In this document: in pieces, positions 27,712 through 36,554 of the stretch
How positions within the stretch are numbered: position 1 is the first letter of the stretch
Layout of the letters: each line of letters opens with the position of its first letter
DNA from: Bacillota bacterium
GTDB lineage: Bacteria; Bacillota; Clostridia; Lachnospirales; Lachnospiraceae
DNA: 64,000 nucleotides
Direction of reading: 5' to 3'
Assembly (NCBI GenBank): GCA_023392535.1
Contig: JAEVYY010000027.1
Location: forward strand, 62,001-126,000
Translations under genes and position numbers: made by a program
Notes under the pieces: generated by a model
Databases searched by the model: none
The model's input: the letters and a program-made list of their open reading frames with translations, nothing else
What the model was told of the DNA's origin: nothing

Positions 27712-27744
27712 TCACATCGTATTTCATCTTGTAATTCTTCCCTC

Positions 27745-28983
27745 CTATATAATCACATGAATATTATTTATTTTCATTTCATGTAACTGACTAATAATTT
27801 CTTTATCAAATGTACTTCCAATAACGATATTTGCATCTCGAAATCTCGCTATCTCATTAGGGCAAATAATTTTAATATTGCTAATATATGTATTTTGCTT
27901 TTCTTTATCATTGTCCGCATAAGCTGCAACTCTACTGGATAATCCATACTTTTTCATTAATTGATATAAAGAAGTTGCTTTTTTTCCTGTCCCAAAAATT
28001 ATAATTGGTGTTTTTTCTTTAAACAACTTAGTATCTGATAAAAAATCTCCTATAAATTTAACTGCGTTTTCGCCGGTTTGTTCATCTGTATTTTCCTCAT
28101 TTAATTGTTTCATAAGCCTTCCAATGCTCCAATTTCCAATATAGTATCTTGGAAGTTCAAATGTATATTGATTACTTGAAATAGATTGAGGAATTGTTGT
28201 AACTGAACTCTTAAAGTCATACTCTTTTAACAATTCTATCGTTGTCTTATTGTAATCCACTTTGCTTCCAAATGGATATGAAAAATGTACCACCTTGTTA
28301 CCAATGATTTGCTCTAACTTTTCTTTTGATTTCGCTATCTCATCCCTTTGTTCTGCTTCGCTATATTTCGCTAATGATGGATGCGTCACTGTATGTGCAC
28401 CTATGGTAATATAAGGAGATTGGCTCATTTTTTTAATCTGTATATTTGATAATATTCTTCTATTTTCTCTTCTTAATTTGAAGATTCCTGACCATTCCGA
28501 CAATTGTTCACAAATATTTTCTCTCTCTTTTTCCGTAATTCTTTGAAAAATAAATCGAATACTTTTATATAATTTTATTCTTTCTTCTAGTCCGCTTGTC
28601 ACAAATTTACATCCATACAATTTGTGTCTAAGTACAAAAACATCTGGATAAATATTTCCTGTCAGTATGTATCTTATAATGTCATCGTGCCACATCTCTT
28701 TACAAATATCAATACATCCTGTTGTTACATATATAGTAACAGGAATTTGGTGCTTTTCCACAATCGGTAAAAGATTTTCATACATATCTTCATAACCATC
28801 ATCAAATGTTATTATAAGTGACTCTTTTTCTTTGTCTTTCACATTTTGGAGATCATCTAATGATATCACATTATATTTTTCCTTATAAAATATAATGTGC
28901 TGTTCAAATATCTGGGGGTATACTGCTAATTTATTATAATCATTATCCAGCTCTGCTACTCTGTGATAATAAACTATTTTCAT
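27745..28983 (-). CDS. Polysaccharide deacetylase plus Rossmann-like domain
   Basis: 412 residues. The N-terminal 300 form a NodB-type carbohydrate esterase family 4 domain: LIITFDDGYEDMYENLLPI carries the catalytic Asp pair, GAHTVTHPSLA the two metal-binding His, and FSYPFGS follows. There is no signal peptide, so it probably acts on a cytoplasmic precursor. Residues about 325-412 are the recurrent Rossmann-like domain (PIIIFGTGKKATSLYQLM, AAYADNDKEK, IVIGSTFDKEI). AAGGAG precedes the ATG. It is 3 bases from the next upstream gene. Confidence 0.85.
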   Translation of the reverse strand: MKIVYYHRVAELDNDYNKLAVYPQIFEQHIIFYKEKYNVISLDDLQNVKDKEKESLIITFDDGYEDMYENLLPIVEKHQIPVTIYVTTGCIDICKEMWHDDIIRYILTGNIYPDVFVLRHKLYGCKFVTSGLEERIKLYKSIRFIFQRITEKERENICEQLSEWSGIFKLRRENRRILSNIQIKKMSQSPYITIGAHTVTHPSLAKYSEAEQRDEIAKSKEKLEQIIGNKVVHFSYPFGSKVDYNKTTIELLKEYDFKSSVTTIPQSISSNQYTFELPRYYIGNWSIGRLMKQLNEENTDEQTGENAVKFIGDFLSDTKLFKEKTPIIIFGTGKKATSLYQLMKKYGLSSRVAAYADNDKEKQNTYISNIKIICPNEIARFRDANIVIGSTFDKEIISQLHEMKINNIHVII

Positions 28984-28986
28984 ATT

Positions 28987-30060
28987 CTATTCTCCTTTTT
29001 TTATAACTGCTCCAATAACCATCTGATAATCTCTGTCATGATACAGTAATTCATCTTTCTCAATCATTTTAACAGGGCATCCATATAAATATGCCGCACT
29101 TGTCTTTACATTTCCAAAAGTTTCTATCTCAATATTTTTATTATTGATGTATTTACTAAAACTTTTTCTCAAAAATAAATCTGTAAAACATCTAAAATGA
29201 CCATAATCATCCATATCCGTTCTGCTTATTGGACTTATCCCTGATACTGTAATTAGTGCAGACCCGTTCGGTTTTAATATTTTTATAATATTCTCTATTG
29301 CACTGTCTAAATCAAATATAAAATCTAGTGTCTGCGTTACAATAAAGCAATCTGCAAAATCTGGTATGATTCCCTTCCCCGTTGATAAATCACCCACTAT
29401 ATCAAATTTATCCTCTTCTTCTTGTTGAAATTTAAAGCAATATGATTCTATATTTTTACTCCCGAATTTATCACTATATCTTCTGTCGCCTATCTCTACT
29501 ACTGTTCCTTTAATATACTTTTTATTTTTTTCAATAAATCTATCTATGTAATATCTTCCTATTGAATATCCTCTATCATACCCAAATGCCTTACTCACTG
29601 GCTTAGATGTTAGCTTTTTCACATAATCCATATTTTCTATATTTAAATTTAAATCCTTTACTTTTTCTAAATCCTGTTCTTCATTAATTATTAAATTCCC
29701 CATTTTACAATAATATTCAATATCTCCTCTATTATTTATACAAAATTTACTTTCTCCATCAAAATAAGACAACTCTTCCATTGTATATGGAAGTAAATTT
29801 ATTCCTAAAACTATTTTGTTATAACTAATTCCCTCTTCAATAATTTTTTTTACAATTTCTTTTTGAAACTTAACTGACATAACAATGATTTCATCAAATT
29901 CATAATTGTTTATTTGTTGAACTCCAATTATTTCATTTCCATCAATTTCTTGTCCCATTTTATTTTGATCCACATACGCAACTATATTATATTTTTTTTG
30001 AATATTTTTTTTCTTTTTTTGATAATAGCTTCCTGTTCCCCATACAAGCACTTTTAGCAT
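28987..30060 (-). CDS. Rossmann-like domain plus class I methyltransferase
   Basis: 357 residues from the ATG at 30060; another ATG at 30069 overlaps the ribosome-binding site and the preceding stop. Residues 1-95 repeat the small Rossmann-like domain (LKVLVWGTGSYYQKKKK, IVAYVDQNK, DEIIVMSVKFQ). It is closest in layout to the 24023 protein. The C-terminal part resembles a SAM-dependent methyltransferase (GTVVEIGDRRYSDKFG, DCFIVTQTLDFIFDL, ILKPNGSALITVSGI). The substrate is probably a sugar or sugar nucleotide. Confidence 0.72.
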   Translation of the reverse strand: MLKVLVWGTGSYYQKKKKNIQKKYNIVAYVDQNKMGQEIDGNEIIGVQQINNYEFDEIIVMSVKFQKEIVKKIIEEGISYNKIVLGINLLPYTMEELSYFDGESKFCINNRGDIEYYCKMGNLIINEEQDLEKVKDLNLNIENMDYVKKLTSKPVSKAFGYDRGYSIGRYYIDRFIEKNKKYIKGTVVEIGDRRYSDKFGSKNIESYCFKFQQEEEDKFDIVGDLSTGKGIIPDFADCFIVTQTLDFIFDLDSAIENIIKILKPNGSALITVSGISPISRTDMDDYGHFRCFTDLFLRKSFSKYINNKNIEIETFGNVKTSAAYLYGCPVKMIEKDELLYHDRDYQMVIGAVIKKGE

Positions 30061-30065
30061 TAAAA

Positions 30066-31271
30066 TCATTTCCTTCCAATTAGATGTTTATTGCTCTGAT
30101 TAGCAGTATATTTAATAACAAAATTATAATAATTAATTAATTTAGGAATGCTAACTTTCGGGTATAATCTTTCTATTCTTTTTTTTGCCCTTATTCCCAT
30201 TTCTTTTTTCTCATTTTCAGACAAGTTTAGTGCCCTATCTATTCCCTCCCAGAGACTTTTTGAGTCACCTATTTTCATAAGAAATCCATTCTCTTTATCT
30301 GTAATTAATTGCTCATAGCTAGCTCCTTCTGTTGCTATCACAATTTTTTCATAATCCATAGATTCCATACAAGCATTTGATATATTTTCTCTATAAGAAG
30401 GCATTAAAATAACGGACGCATTTTGTATAATTGGAAATAATTCCTTGTGAGATAATTCCTTTCTATAAATAACTCTCTTTTCATTTCCAATTTGCTTCTT
30501 AATTAATTTAATTGTTGATTCTTCTTTAACAATACAATCTTTCCCTACATATACCAAATAGTAATCTTTATATTTATGCAGAAGTTGTTTTGCAATATCT
30601 GCAATAAGAAATACACCTTTATCAGGTTCTATTCTCCCAAAATATAAGATATATTTTTTATCCCCTAACAGAGTCTTATAAGCCGTATCATCGGTCTCAA
30701 TCTCATAATTAAAATACGGAGTTTCCAATACAAACACTTTCCTCTTTATATCCTTACTTAATGCACTTGCCAATACTTTACTCGGTGCATAAACACAATT
30801 CATTCTTTTTGCAGCAATTCTTTCCAGTAAAGAAAAAAGCTCTACTTGACGTTTTGAATAAGATAAATAAGATGAATATGTAAATCTAAAATAAGATGAC
30901 ATCCTCATCACAGCAGGTACACTAACATGATGAAAAATACCATTACCACTATGACCTGCATATTGTATAAGGTCTATTTTTTTTGAATCGCATATTTTAT
31001 GAATCATTTTTTGTATTTTAATTTCTCTGTATAACGAAGATAATAGAAAGTTATAAAAATCGCTTTTGCTTTCTTGAGAATACGTGCAAACTTTATATAA
31101 ATCAATCCCATCATAATCTGTTTTTTTGCTCATTTTATAACCACCTGCAACAATAATAACTTCATGTCCAAAACATTGTAACGCTTTTGCCGTTCTATAT
31201 ATATAATTTGGCATTCCTCCACTTGGTCTCCCTTTTTCCATAAATTCCGGAGTGACAAACATTATCCTCAT
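30066..31271 (-). CDS. Glycosyltransferase family 4 (GT-B fold)
   Basis: 401 residues. The N-terminus MRIMFVTPEFMEKGRPSGGM is typical of GT4 acceptor domains. The donor site shows YILYFGRIEPDKGVFLIADI and the E-x7-E-like segment SYRENISNACMESMDYEKIVIAT. It is a retaining transferase using a nucleotide sugar; the specificity cannot be read. It overlaps or abuts the downstream methyltransferase gene. Confidence 0.88.
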   Translation of the reverse strand: MRIMFVTPEFMEKGRPSGGMPNYIYRTAKALQCFGHEVIIVAGGYKMSKKTDYDGIDLYKVCTYSQESKSDFYNFLLSSLYREIKIQKMIHKICDSKKIDLIQYAGHSGNGIFHHVSVPAVMRMSSYFRFTYSSYLSYSKRQVELFSLLERIAAKRMNCVYAPSKVLASALSKDIKRKVFVLETPYFNYEIETDDTAYKTLLGDKKYILYFGRIEPDKGVFLIADIAKQLLHKYKDYYLVYVGKDCIVKEESTIKLIKKQIGNEKRVIYRKELSHKELFPIIQNASVILMPSYRENISNACMESMDYEKIVIATEGASYEQLITDKENGFLMKIGDSKSLWEGIDRALNLSENEKKEMGIRAKKRIERLYPKVSIPKLINYYNFVIKYTANQSNKHLIGRK

Positions 31272-31333
31272 ATTCTACTTTCTCCTTTATAACCTCTTAT
31301 ATTTGATTGGGGAAAACATAACCTTTTCCATCT

Positions 31334-32272
31334 TTATACTTCTACTATTTTCCATGAATCCATATATAAATCCTTTGTAAAATGTTTTTTATTGTTCATC
31401 CAACGGCTGGGTGCAATAACAATTTTCTTTTCATATGCGCATAGATATTGCGCCCACCAACTAAAACTGCTATTACTTATTATAAAATGTTTACATGCTA
31501 TCATTAATCGTAATTCTTCATAATCTACATTATTTAGCTCAACATATTTAACATCATACTTAAATTTAAAATTGTTTTTAATATATGATATATCCTCTAA
31601 ACTTGTAGAAAAAATATAAAAAACTGGATCTTTTACTTCATCTGCGATAATATCCATTGCTTTTATAAAATATTCTTCCTTACACAAATAATTACTTTTT
31701 TTAAATTGCTTAGATAAATAATCTCCTAATCTAATATGTACACAAACAGAATTATTACTTTTAATCTCTTTTACCATATTTCTATTTTGATTGTTTGCTT
31801 TTTTAGTTATCCTAAACTCTCTGCAAATCTGTTTTGAAAAATCGTCAAAATATTTCCATGACATAAACAATTGATCAATAAATTTAATTTTAGCATCTAT
31901 AGAATGAACGCTATAATATCGAAACATATCATCAGAAATAAATAATCCGTATTTTGTTACTTGCTCAAACGATTTATTGTCATTAATAGTGACCGCTGGA
32001 TAATGATATTTGTATATTGCTTTTTTCATTTGATATATACTTTCAAATATCTCATCTATCCAGCGCGGTAAAACCGTTACATTTTTATTCATAAGAAATG
32101 GAATTAGTCCATATTTACGCTTTGTTTGCTCTTTTTCCAAATGTCTATAACAAAACGTACTTACAAAAATTCTTTCTTTAGTATGTCTTTGTATGCTTCT
32201 AGCGAAAGCATACATAAACATTTGATTTCCCATACCACCATTCAAACGTATTATTATCATAGAGTTCTTCAT
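31334..32272 (-). CDS. GT11-family alpha-1,2-fucosyltransferase-like enzyme
   Basis: 312 residues. The GT11 signatures are intact: IIRLNGGMGNQMFMYAFARS at the N-terminus, CVHIRLGDYLS near the middle (the HxRxGD-type donor motif), and ISNSSFSWWAQYL near the C-terminus. Family members transfer L-fucose or other 6-deoxy sugars to galactose. No GDP-fucose synthesis genes are in the window. Confidence 0.88.
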   Translation of the reverse strand: MKNSMIIIRLNGGMGNQMFMYAFARSIQRHTKERIFVSTFCYRHLEKEQTKRKYGLIPFLMNKNVTVLPRWIDEIFESIYQMKKAIYKYHYPAVTINDNKSFEQVTKYGLFISDDMFRYYSVHSIDAKIKFIDQLFMSWKYFDDFSKQICREFRITKKANNQNRNMVKEIKSNNSVCVHIRLGDYLSKQFKKSNYLCKEEYFIKAMDIIADEVKDPVFYIFSTSLEDISYIKNNFKFKYDVKYVELNNVDYEELRLMIACKHFIISNSSFSWWAQYLCAYEKKIVIAPSRWMNNKKHFTKDLYMDSWKIVEV

Positions 32273-32334
32273 TCTCTTTTCTTTTTAATTTCTTTATCTT
32301 TCAGTAAAACTGATTATACTTCAGTAATTTGGTG

Positions 32335-32811
32335 TTAGATTTCAAATATAACATCTTCCAGCGAAATTATGTTCATATCTGTAACCATATTAAGTTTCTC
32401 CATAATTTCATCAAATGCAAAAACCGCTGTTATAATAATCGCATCAACATCTGGTAAACCATCCTCTATACCATATACTTGTATTGGTGAGTATGTATTC
32501 ATTTCATTCTTATCTATGGCATATTTCACCTCAATACTAGTATTTTTTAATTCCTCATAAAGGCAGTTACCTACTTCCCCCATACCATAAATTGCAATTG
32601 TTCTAATTTCATTCTGTTTAAAATATTCTTCCATAGATTTTCCTTGATAATTCAATTGCATCCATTGAATCAGCATGCTATAATATGAATGTAATTTATC
32701 TATTTTTTTTTGTTTTTCTCCTATTTTCTTATTTTCTATTGCTTTTGTTACTAATATCCCTCCAATAACTCCTGTCAAACTTGATAAAAACCCTATTTTC
32801 CATTTTTTCAT
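32335..32811 (-). CDS. Almost stand-alone Rossmann-like domain protein
   Basis: 158 residues: a hydrophobic segment at residues 7-22, a basic linker, and from about residue 68 the recurrent Rossmann-like domain (IRTIAIYGMGEVGNCLYEEL, VKYAIDKNEM, DVDAIIITAVFAFDE). No catalytic partner domain is attached. Its sequence is nearest to the C-terminal domain of the adjacent GT2 protein (AIYGFGKVGSVFHTI), which suggests duplication and splitting. A membrane-tethered form of the domain could anchor or organise the other enzymes; that is speculation. Confidence 0.7.
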   Translation of the reverse strand: MKKWKIGFLSSLTGVIGGILVTKAIENKKIGEKQKKIDKLHSYYSMLIQWMQLNYQGKSMEEYFKQNEIRTIAIYGMGEVGNCLYEELKNTSIEVKYAIDKNEMNTYSPIQVYGIEDGLPDVDAIIITAVFAFDEIMEKLNMVTDMNIISLEDVIFEI

Positions 32812-32858
32812 ATAAATTCTTCCTTTTTTCTTATAATTTACTTGCTTTTATAGCATAA

Positions 32859-34115
32859 TTAATTCAATACCTCTCGTATATATCGAATATTACTCCTTGT
32901 ATACTTACTTAAGTTCTCTCTAATTTCATTGTAACCCATAGGTGTGGTTACAATAATTACATCTGGCACAGAATCAATTTCCTCATATCTTCTAACTTGC
33001 AAAGAATCTACTTGTATCTTTTCTCTATCAATCAAGTAAAGTAAATCCAACTTTGTTTGCTGCACAATAGTATGAAATACACTTCCAACTTTCCCAAATC
33101 CATAGATCGCCATTGTCTTCCATCCCTGCGCATCAAAGTATGTTTCTAATCGATTTGCACTTACTTTTATATCATTCATTTTAACCATCAAATGATAATT
33201 TTCTTCCATTTTAGCTTTCTTCTTAAGTGCATTAATAATAAGATGATAATCTAATTGATTGGAGATGATATTTGGAATAATTAAACTTTTATACTTTTCA
33301 CAATTGGTTCTACTTATATTTTTGGCAATACGCTCCATCAAGAATAAAATTGAAGGTTCTAAGCTATGTAAATTTTCCTCGTTGGAGCAATAATTCTTGA
33401 TAATAGCGATTTGGGCATCAATCAAATTTTCTATATTCGAATTTACACCTTCCTCTTTTCCATATGCCGTCACCAAACATTCATCGACAAACCCTATTTT
33501 TCCCTCTCTGGCAATTTTAATTGCTAAATCCCAATCTTCCAAGGCTTTTAATTCTGAGTCAAAGCCGCCAACTTTCTCAAAATACTCTTTTCGCATAAGC
33601 ATTGTCGGCGTACCTACTTTATTTCCAGACAATAATGATAAAAAAATATCACCTTCTAAATATTCTCTTTCTAAAGAATGTTCTGGAATTTCAAATGTTC
33701 TTTCATCAGTATTATAAAGATATCTCGAATACACCATTATAGATTCTGATTTATTTTTCCAATATTCTATTTGCTTCTCAAGTTTATCTTTATGCCATAT
33801 ATCGTCACTATCATGAAATGCTAGAATATTTGAAGTTGCATAAGTAACCCCTATATTTCTTGATATCGACGGTCCTCTATTCGTTTCATTACATACCAAT
33901 AGAATACGTTTATCTTTTAGCTTGCGAACAACTCCTTTCGTTTGATCAGTCGAATGATCATCTACAATAATAAGCTCAAAATTAGTATAGGTTTGTTCCA
34001 ATATACTATGAATCGCTTTAACAACTGTCTTCTCCCTGTTAAATGTAGGTAATATTATTGAAATAAGTGGAGAATTTTCTAATTGCTCACTGAAATCTTT
34101 TCTTACTTTTTTCAT
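32859..34115 (-). CDS. GT2 glycosyltransferase plus Rossmann-like domain
   Basis: 418 residues. The N-terminal GT-A domain has SIILPTFNREKTVVKAIHSI, the DDHSTDQT turn, FHDSDDIWH as the metal-binding DxD, and KALEDWDLAIKIA as the acceptor/base region. Residues about 330-418 are the recurrent Rossmann-like domain (TMAIYGFGKVGSVFHTIV, YLIDREKIQ, DVIIVTTPMGYNEI). The sugar specificity is unknown. It has its own AAAAGGA ribosome-binding site. Confidence 0.85.
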   Translation of the reverse strand: MKKVRKDFSEQLENSPLISIILPTFNREKTVVKAIHSILEQTYTNFELIIVDDHSTDQTKGVVRKLKDKRILLVCNETNRGPSISRNIGVTYATSNILAFHDSDDIWHKDKLEKQIEYWKNKSESIMVYSRYLYNTDERTFEIPEHSLEREYLEGDIFLSLLSGNKVGTPTMLMRKEYFEKVGGFDSELKALEDWDLAIKIAREGKIGFVDECLVTAYGKEEGVNSNIENLIDAQIAIIKNYCSNEENLHSLEPSILFLMERIAKNISRTNCEKYKSLIIPNIISNQLDYHLIINALKKKAKMEENYHLMVKMNDIKVSANRLETYFDAQGWKTMAIYGFGKVGSVFHTIVQQTKLDLLYLIDREKIQVDSLQVRRYEEIDSVPDVIIVTTPMGYNEIRENLSKYTRSNIRYIREVLN

Positions 34116-34146
34116 CGCTCAGTATCCTTTTAAATTTATCGTACTT

Positions 34147-35085
34147 CTATTGCCATAAATAGAAGGCCTTTCCAACTTTTTCGCCAAATCTTTTTCTACA
34201 CATAGTTACAATTTCTTTTGCATTATCCTTTTTCAAAAGAATGGCCTGATCCGCAATTTTCTTTAATGTATGATAAAGCTGCCTCATTTCATTATCATTT
34301 TCAATACATCCTTCTTCCATAAAAACCTGATTAAGCAATTCATATTCATTCTTTTCTAATAAGAAGCCACTTCTCTCTAACGCATCTATATGAATATCAC
34401 TAATTGCACGAAACCTCTCTTCATATTTCTGCTCGCTCATTTTTTGTGTGACGTTGTTATGCCCATTTCTCCAATATACTAGAACTTCATCCAAATTACA
34501 TATTTTTGCCCCAGCTAACATACACTCAACCCAAAACCGATAATCTTCTGCACCAAATTGATTCTCTTTATATCGAATATGATGTTCATTGATAAACTTT
34601 GTTCTCATCATCACAGATGTATTTACAATTGTATTTCCTAGCAGCAAATATGCCTTAATAAAATTTGGATTTAAATAAACGGACCATTGCTTATTCATAT
34701 CATTTCCATCTTTATCAATTCTTCTAGTATGTCCCCCAACAATATCAACTTCCAGATTCTTCTCCAGAAAAGATATCTCATGTTCTAGACGATATGGTAA
34801 TGCAATATCATCATGATCCAATATTGCTATATATGAATTCCTACACATATCAATTGCTCGATTTCTACTATATGCAATACCTCTATTAATATCATTTTTA
34901 TAAACATAAATCCTACTATCATCAAAGGAATGAACTATCTTCATACTATCATCCTCTGATGCGTCATCAACAATAATTATATTAAAATTTTGGTAAGTTT
35001 GATTCAAGATGCTATCTATCGTTTTGCCTATATACTTCTCTGCATTATATACTGGAATAATAACATCAATAATTTTCTTTATCAT
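34147..35085 (-). CDS. GT2 family glycosyltransferase
   Basis: 312 residues from the ATG at 35085, which has AGAGGA 6 bases upstream. A longer frame to 35127 would overlap the preceding gene and lacks such a site. GT-A motifs: DVIIPVYNAEKYIGKTIDSI, DDASEDDS, ILDHDDIALP and FGAEDYRFWVEC. It has no Rossmann-like extension, unlike its GT2 neighbour. It is an inverting transferase of unknown sugar. Confidence 0.9.
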   Translation of the reverse strand: MIKKIIDVIIPVYNAEKYIGKTIDSILNQTYQNFNIIIVDDASEDDSMKIVHSFDDSRIYVYKNDINRGIAYSRNRAIDMCRNSYIAILDHDDIALPYRLEHEISFLEKNLEVDIVGGHTRRIDKDGNDMNKQWSVYLNPNFIKAYLLLGNTIVNTSVMMRTKFINEHHIRYKENQFGAEDYRFWVECMLAGAKICNLDEVLVYWRNGHNNVTQKMSEQKYEERFRAISDIHIDALERSGFLLEKNEYELLNQVFMEEGCIENDNEMRQLYHTLKKIADQAILLKKDNAKEIVTMCRKRFGEKVGKAFYLWQ

Positions 35086-35095
35086 TGCTTTCCTC

Positions 35096-36517
35096 TTAAA
35101 TCTTTGAGTGAAGTTGATTAACTTCACTTAGTATTTTATCACAATATTCGCTTAGTTTGCATTTATCCTTTATGATTTTTCTTGAGCGTTGCCCGTATAC
35201 GGGTAGCAATTCTCGCTTTTGTGAAATATCTGCAACGTTTTTAGATAGCTGCAGAACATCGCCTGTAGCTGCTATCAAACCGTTCCACTTATTTTGTACA
35301 TATTCTTCCACGCCACTTACGTTGGTAACAACTGGTACCAATCCATATGACATTGCCTCAAGCATAGAAATGCTCGCCCCTTCAAAATCAGATACGCTTA
35401 AATAAATATCTTTATCTAGCCAAAATTGGTTCATTTTATCTCTTGAAACACGCCCTAAAAGTACGATTTTGTTTTTATACTTATAATTTGTATGCCATGT
35501 TATTAATCTATTAAAATAACTGCCTTCTCCAGCTATTTCCAGATTATAGTTAACATTATTTTCATCCATTGTTTCTATTACTTTAATCAATAAATCAATT
35601 CTCTTTTGAAATTTACTGATTCGGGCAGCAAACCCAACTTTTAAAGGTTTTTCATTTTCAAGGGTATAATTTTTTACGAATTCACTATCAAAATTCACAG
35701 GTGATTCTTTATAGAAAATTTTTACTTTTGGAATCTGATATTGCTCTATGAATGTTTCATTGATTTTTTGACTAACCCCCATTATCTTATCTGTATACGG
35801 TTCGAAAAACTTCTGTCTACGATATAATGCTATTTTATCATTATGTACAATGGAGACAATGCGTAATTCATCCGGAAACATTTCTTTTACTATAATCCCT
35901 GCCATCATTGCCTGACTTTGCCAATTTGTAATCAATGTACAGGGTAGCGATTTAACCAGTTCTGTTGCAAGTTCTAAAATAGATTCAAAGTATTTCGTGT
36001 AGTCTATATCAAATAATTTTGTTATATTCTCTATGTCCTGCGGTATCAGTAAATCATTTTTACGACTAAATAATTCTACATTAATTTTTCTGTTTGAGAA
36101 TTCTCTAAGTAAAGTTATTGTCCATGATTCTATTCCACCCAAACATATGCCTGCATCTATAAGTTCAAACACTATTTTGATATTTTTATTCCCAACGTAA
36201 TATTTTCTTATCCCTTCAAACTCTTTCCTACGTTTATTAAGTGATTCTAATATTAGTGTTTCTTTTAAAATTAAATTTTGTAAAACACCCATTTCCTGTA
36301 GTTGTTCTTCTATCTCTTGCTGATAATCACTTGCAATTACAATTCTATATTCTTTATCCAGCAAAACAGAGGGACTTTTTACTTCCTTATTTTCTACTGT
36401 GCTTCCCCATTTATTAGTATTATTATCTACAAAAAAAGAAAAATGAATGTCTAAATTATTAAAAGTATGTGCTACTTTAATCGCTCCACCCGAAGCACCA
36501 AATATTACTATTTCCAT
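35096..36517 (-). CDS. Rossmann-like domain plus GT4 glycosyltransferase
   Basis: 473 residues from the ATG at 36517 (AGGAG at correct spacing; the ATG at 36538 has none). Residues 1-90 are the recurrent domain (MEIVIFGASGGAIKVAHTF, FFVDNNTNKWG, YRIVIASDYQQEI). From about residue 110 a GT-B transferase follows: GICLGGIESWTITLLREF, KVGFAARISKFQKRIDLLI and DFEGASISMLEAMSYGLVPV. Here the small domain is N-terminal, whereas in its GT2 neighbour it is C-terminal. The donor sugar is unknown. Confidence 0.83.
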   Translation of the reverse strand: MEIVIFGASGGAIKVAHTFNNLDIHFSFFVDNNTNKWGSTVENKEVKSPSVLLDKEYRIVIASDYQQEIEEQLQEMGVLQNLILKETLILESLNKRRKEFEGIRKYYVGNKNIKIVFELIDAGICLGGIESWTITLLREFSNRKINVELFSRKNDLLIPQDIENITKLFDIDYTKYFESILELATELVKSLPCTLITNWQSQAMMAGIIVKEMFPDELRIVSIVHNDKIALYRRQKFFEPYTDKIMGVSQKINETFIEQYQIPKVKIFYKESPVNFDSEFVKNYTLENEKPLKVGFAARISKFQKRIDLLIKVIETMDENNVNYNLEIAGEGSYFNRLITWHTNYKYKNKIVLLGRVSRDKMNQFWLDKDIYLSVSDFEGASISMLEAMSYGLVPVVTNVSGVEEYVQNKWNGLIAATGDVLQLSKNVADISQKRELLPVYGQRSRKIIKDKCKLSEYCDKILSEVNQLHSKI

Positions 36518-36554
36518 ATTTGCTCCTATTTTTGCCATGCAAAATAATTATCAC

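Noticed and set aside
27372..27744. CRISPR array, IS element or tRNA in the AT-rich gap
   Set aside because: No spaced repeats, terminal inverted repeats, transposase frame or cloverleaf could be seen here or elsewhere in the window.
30060..30069. Upstream ATG for the 28987 methyltransferase
   Set aside because: Only one base separates it from the GGAAGGAA site; the ATG three codons later is better placed.
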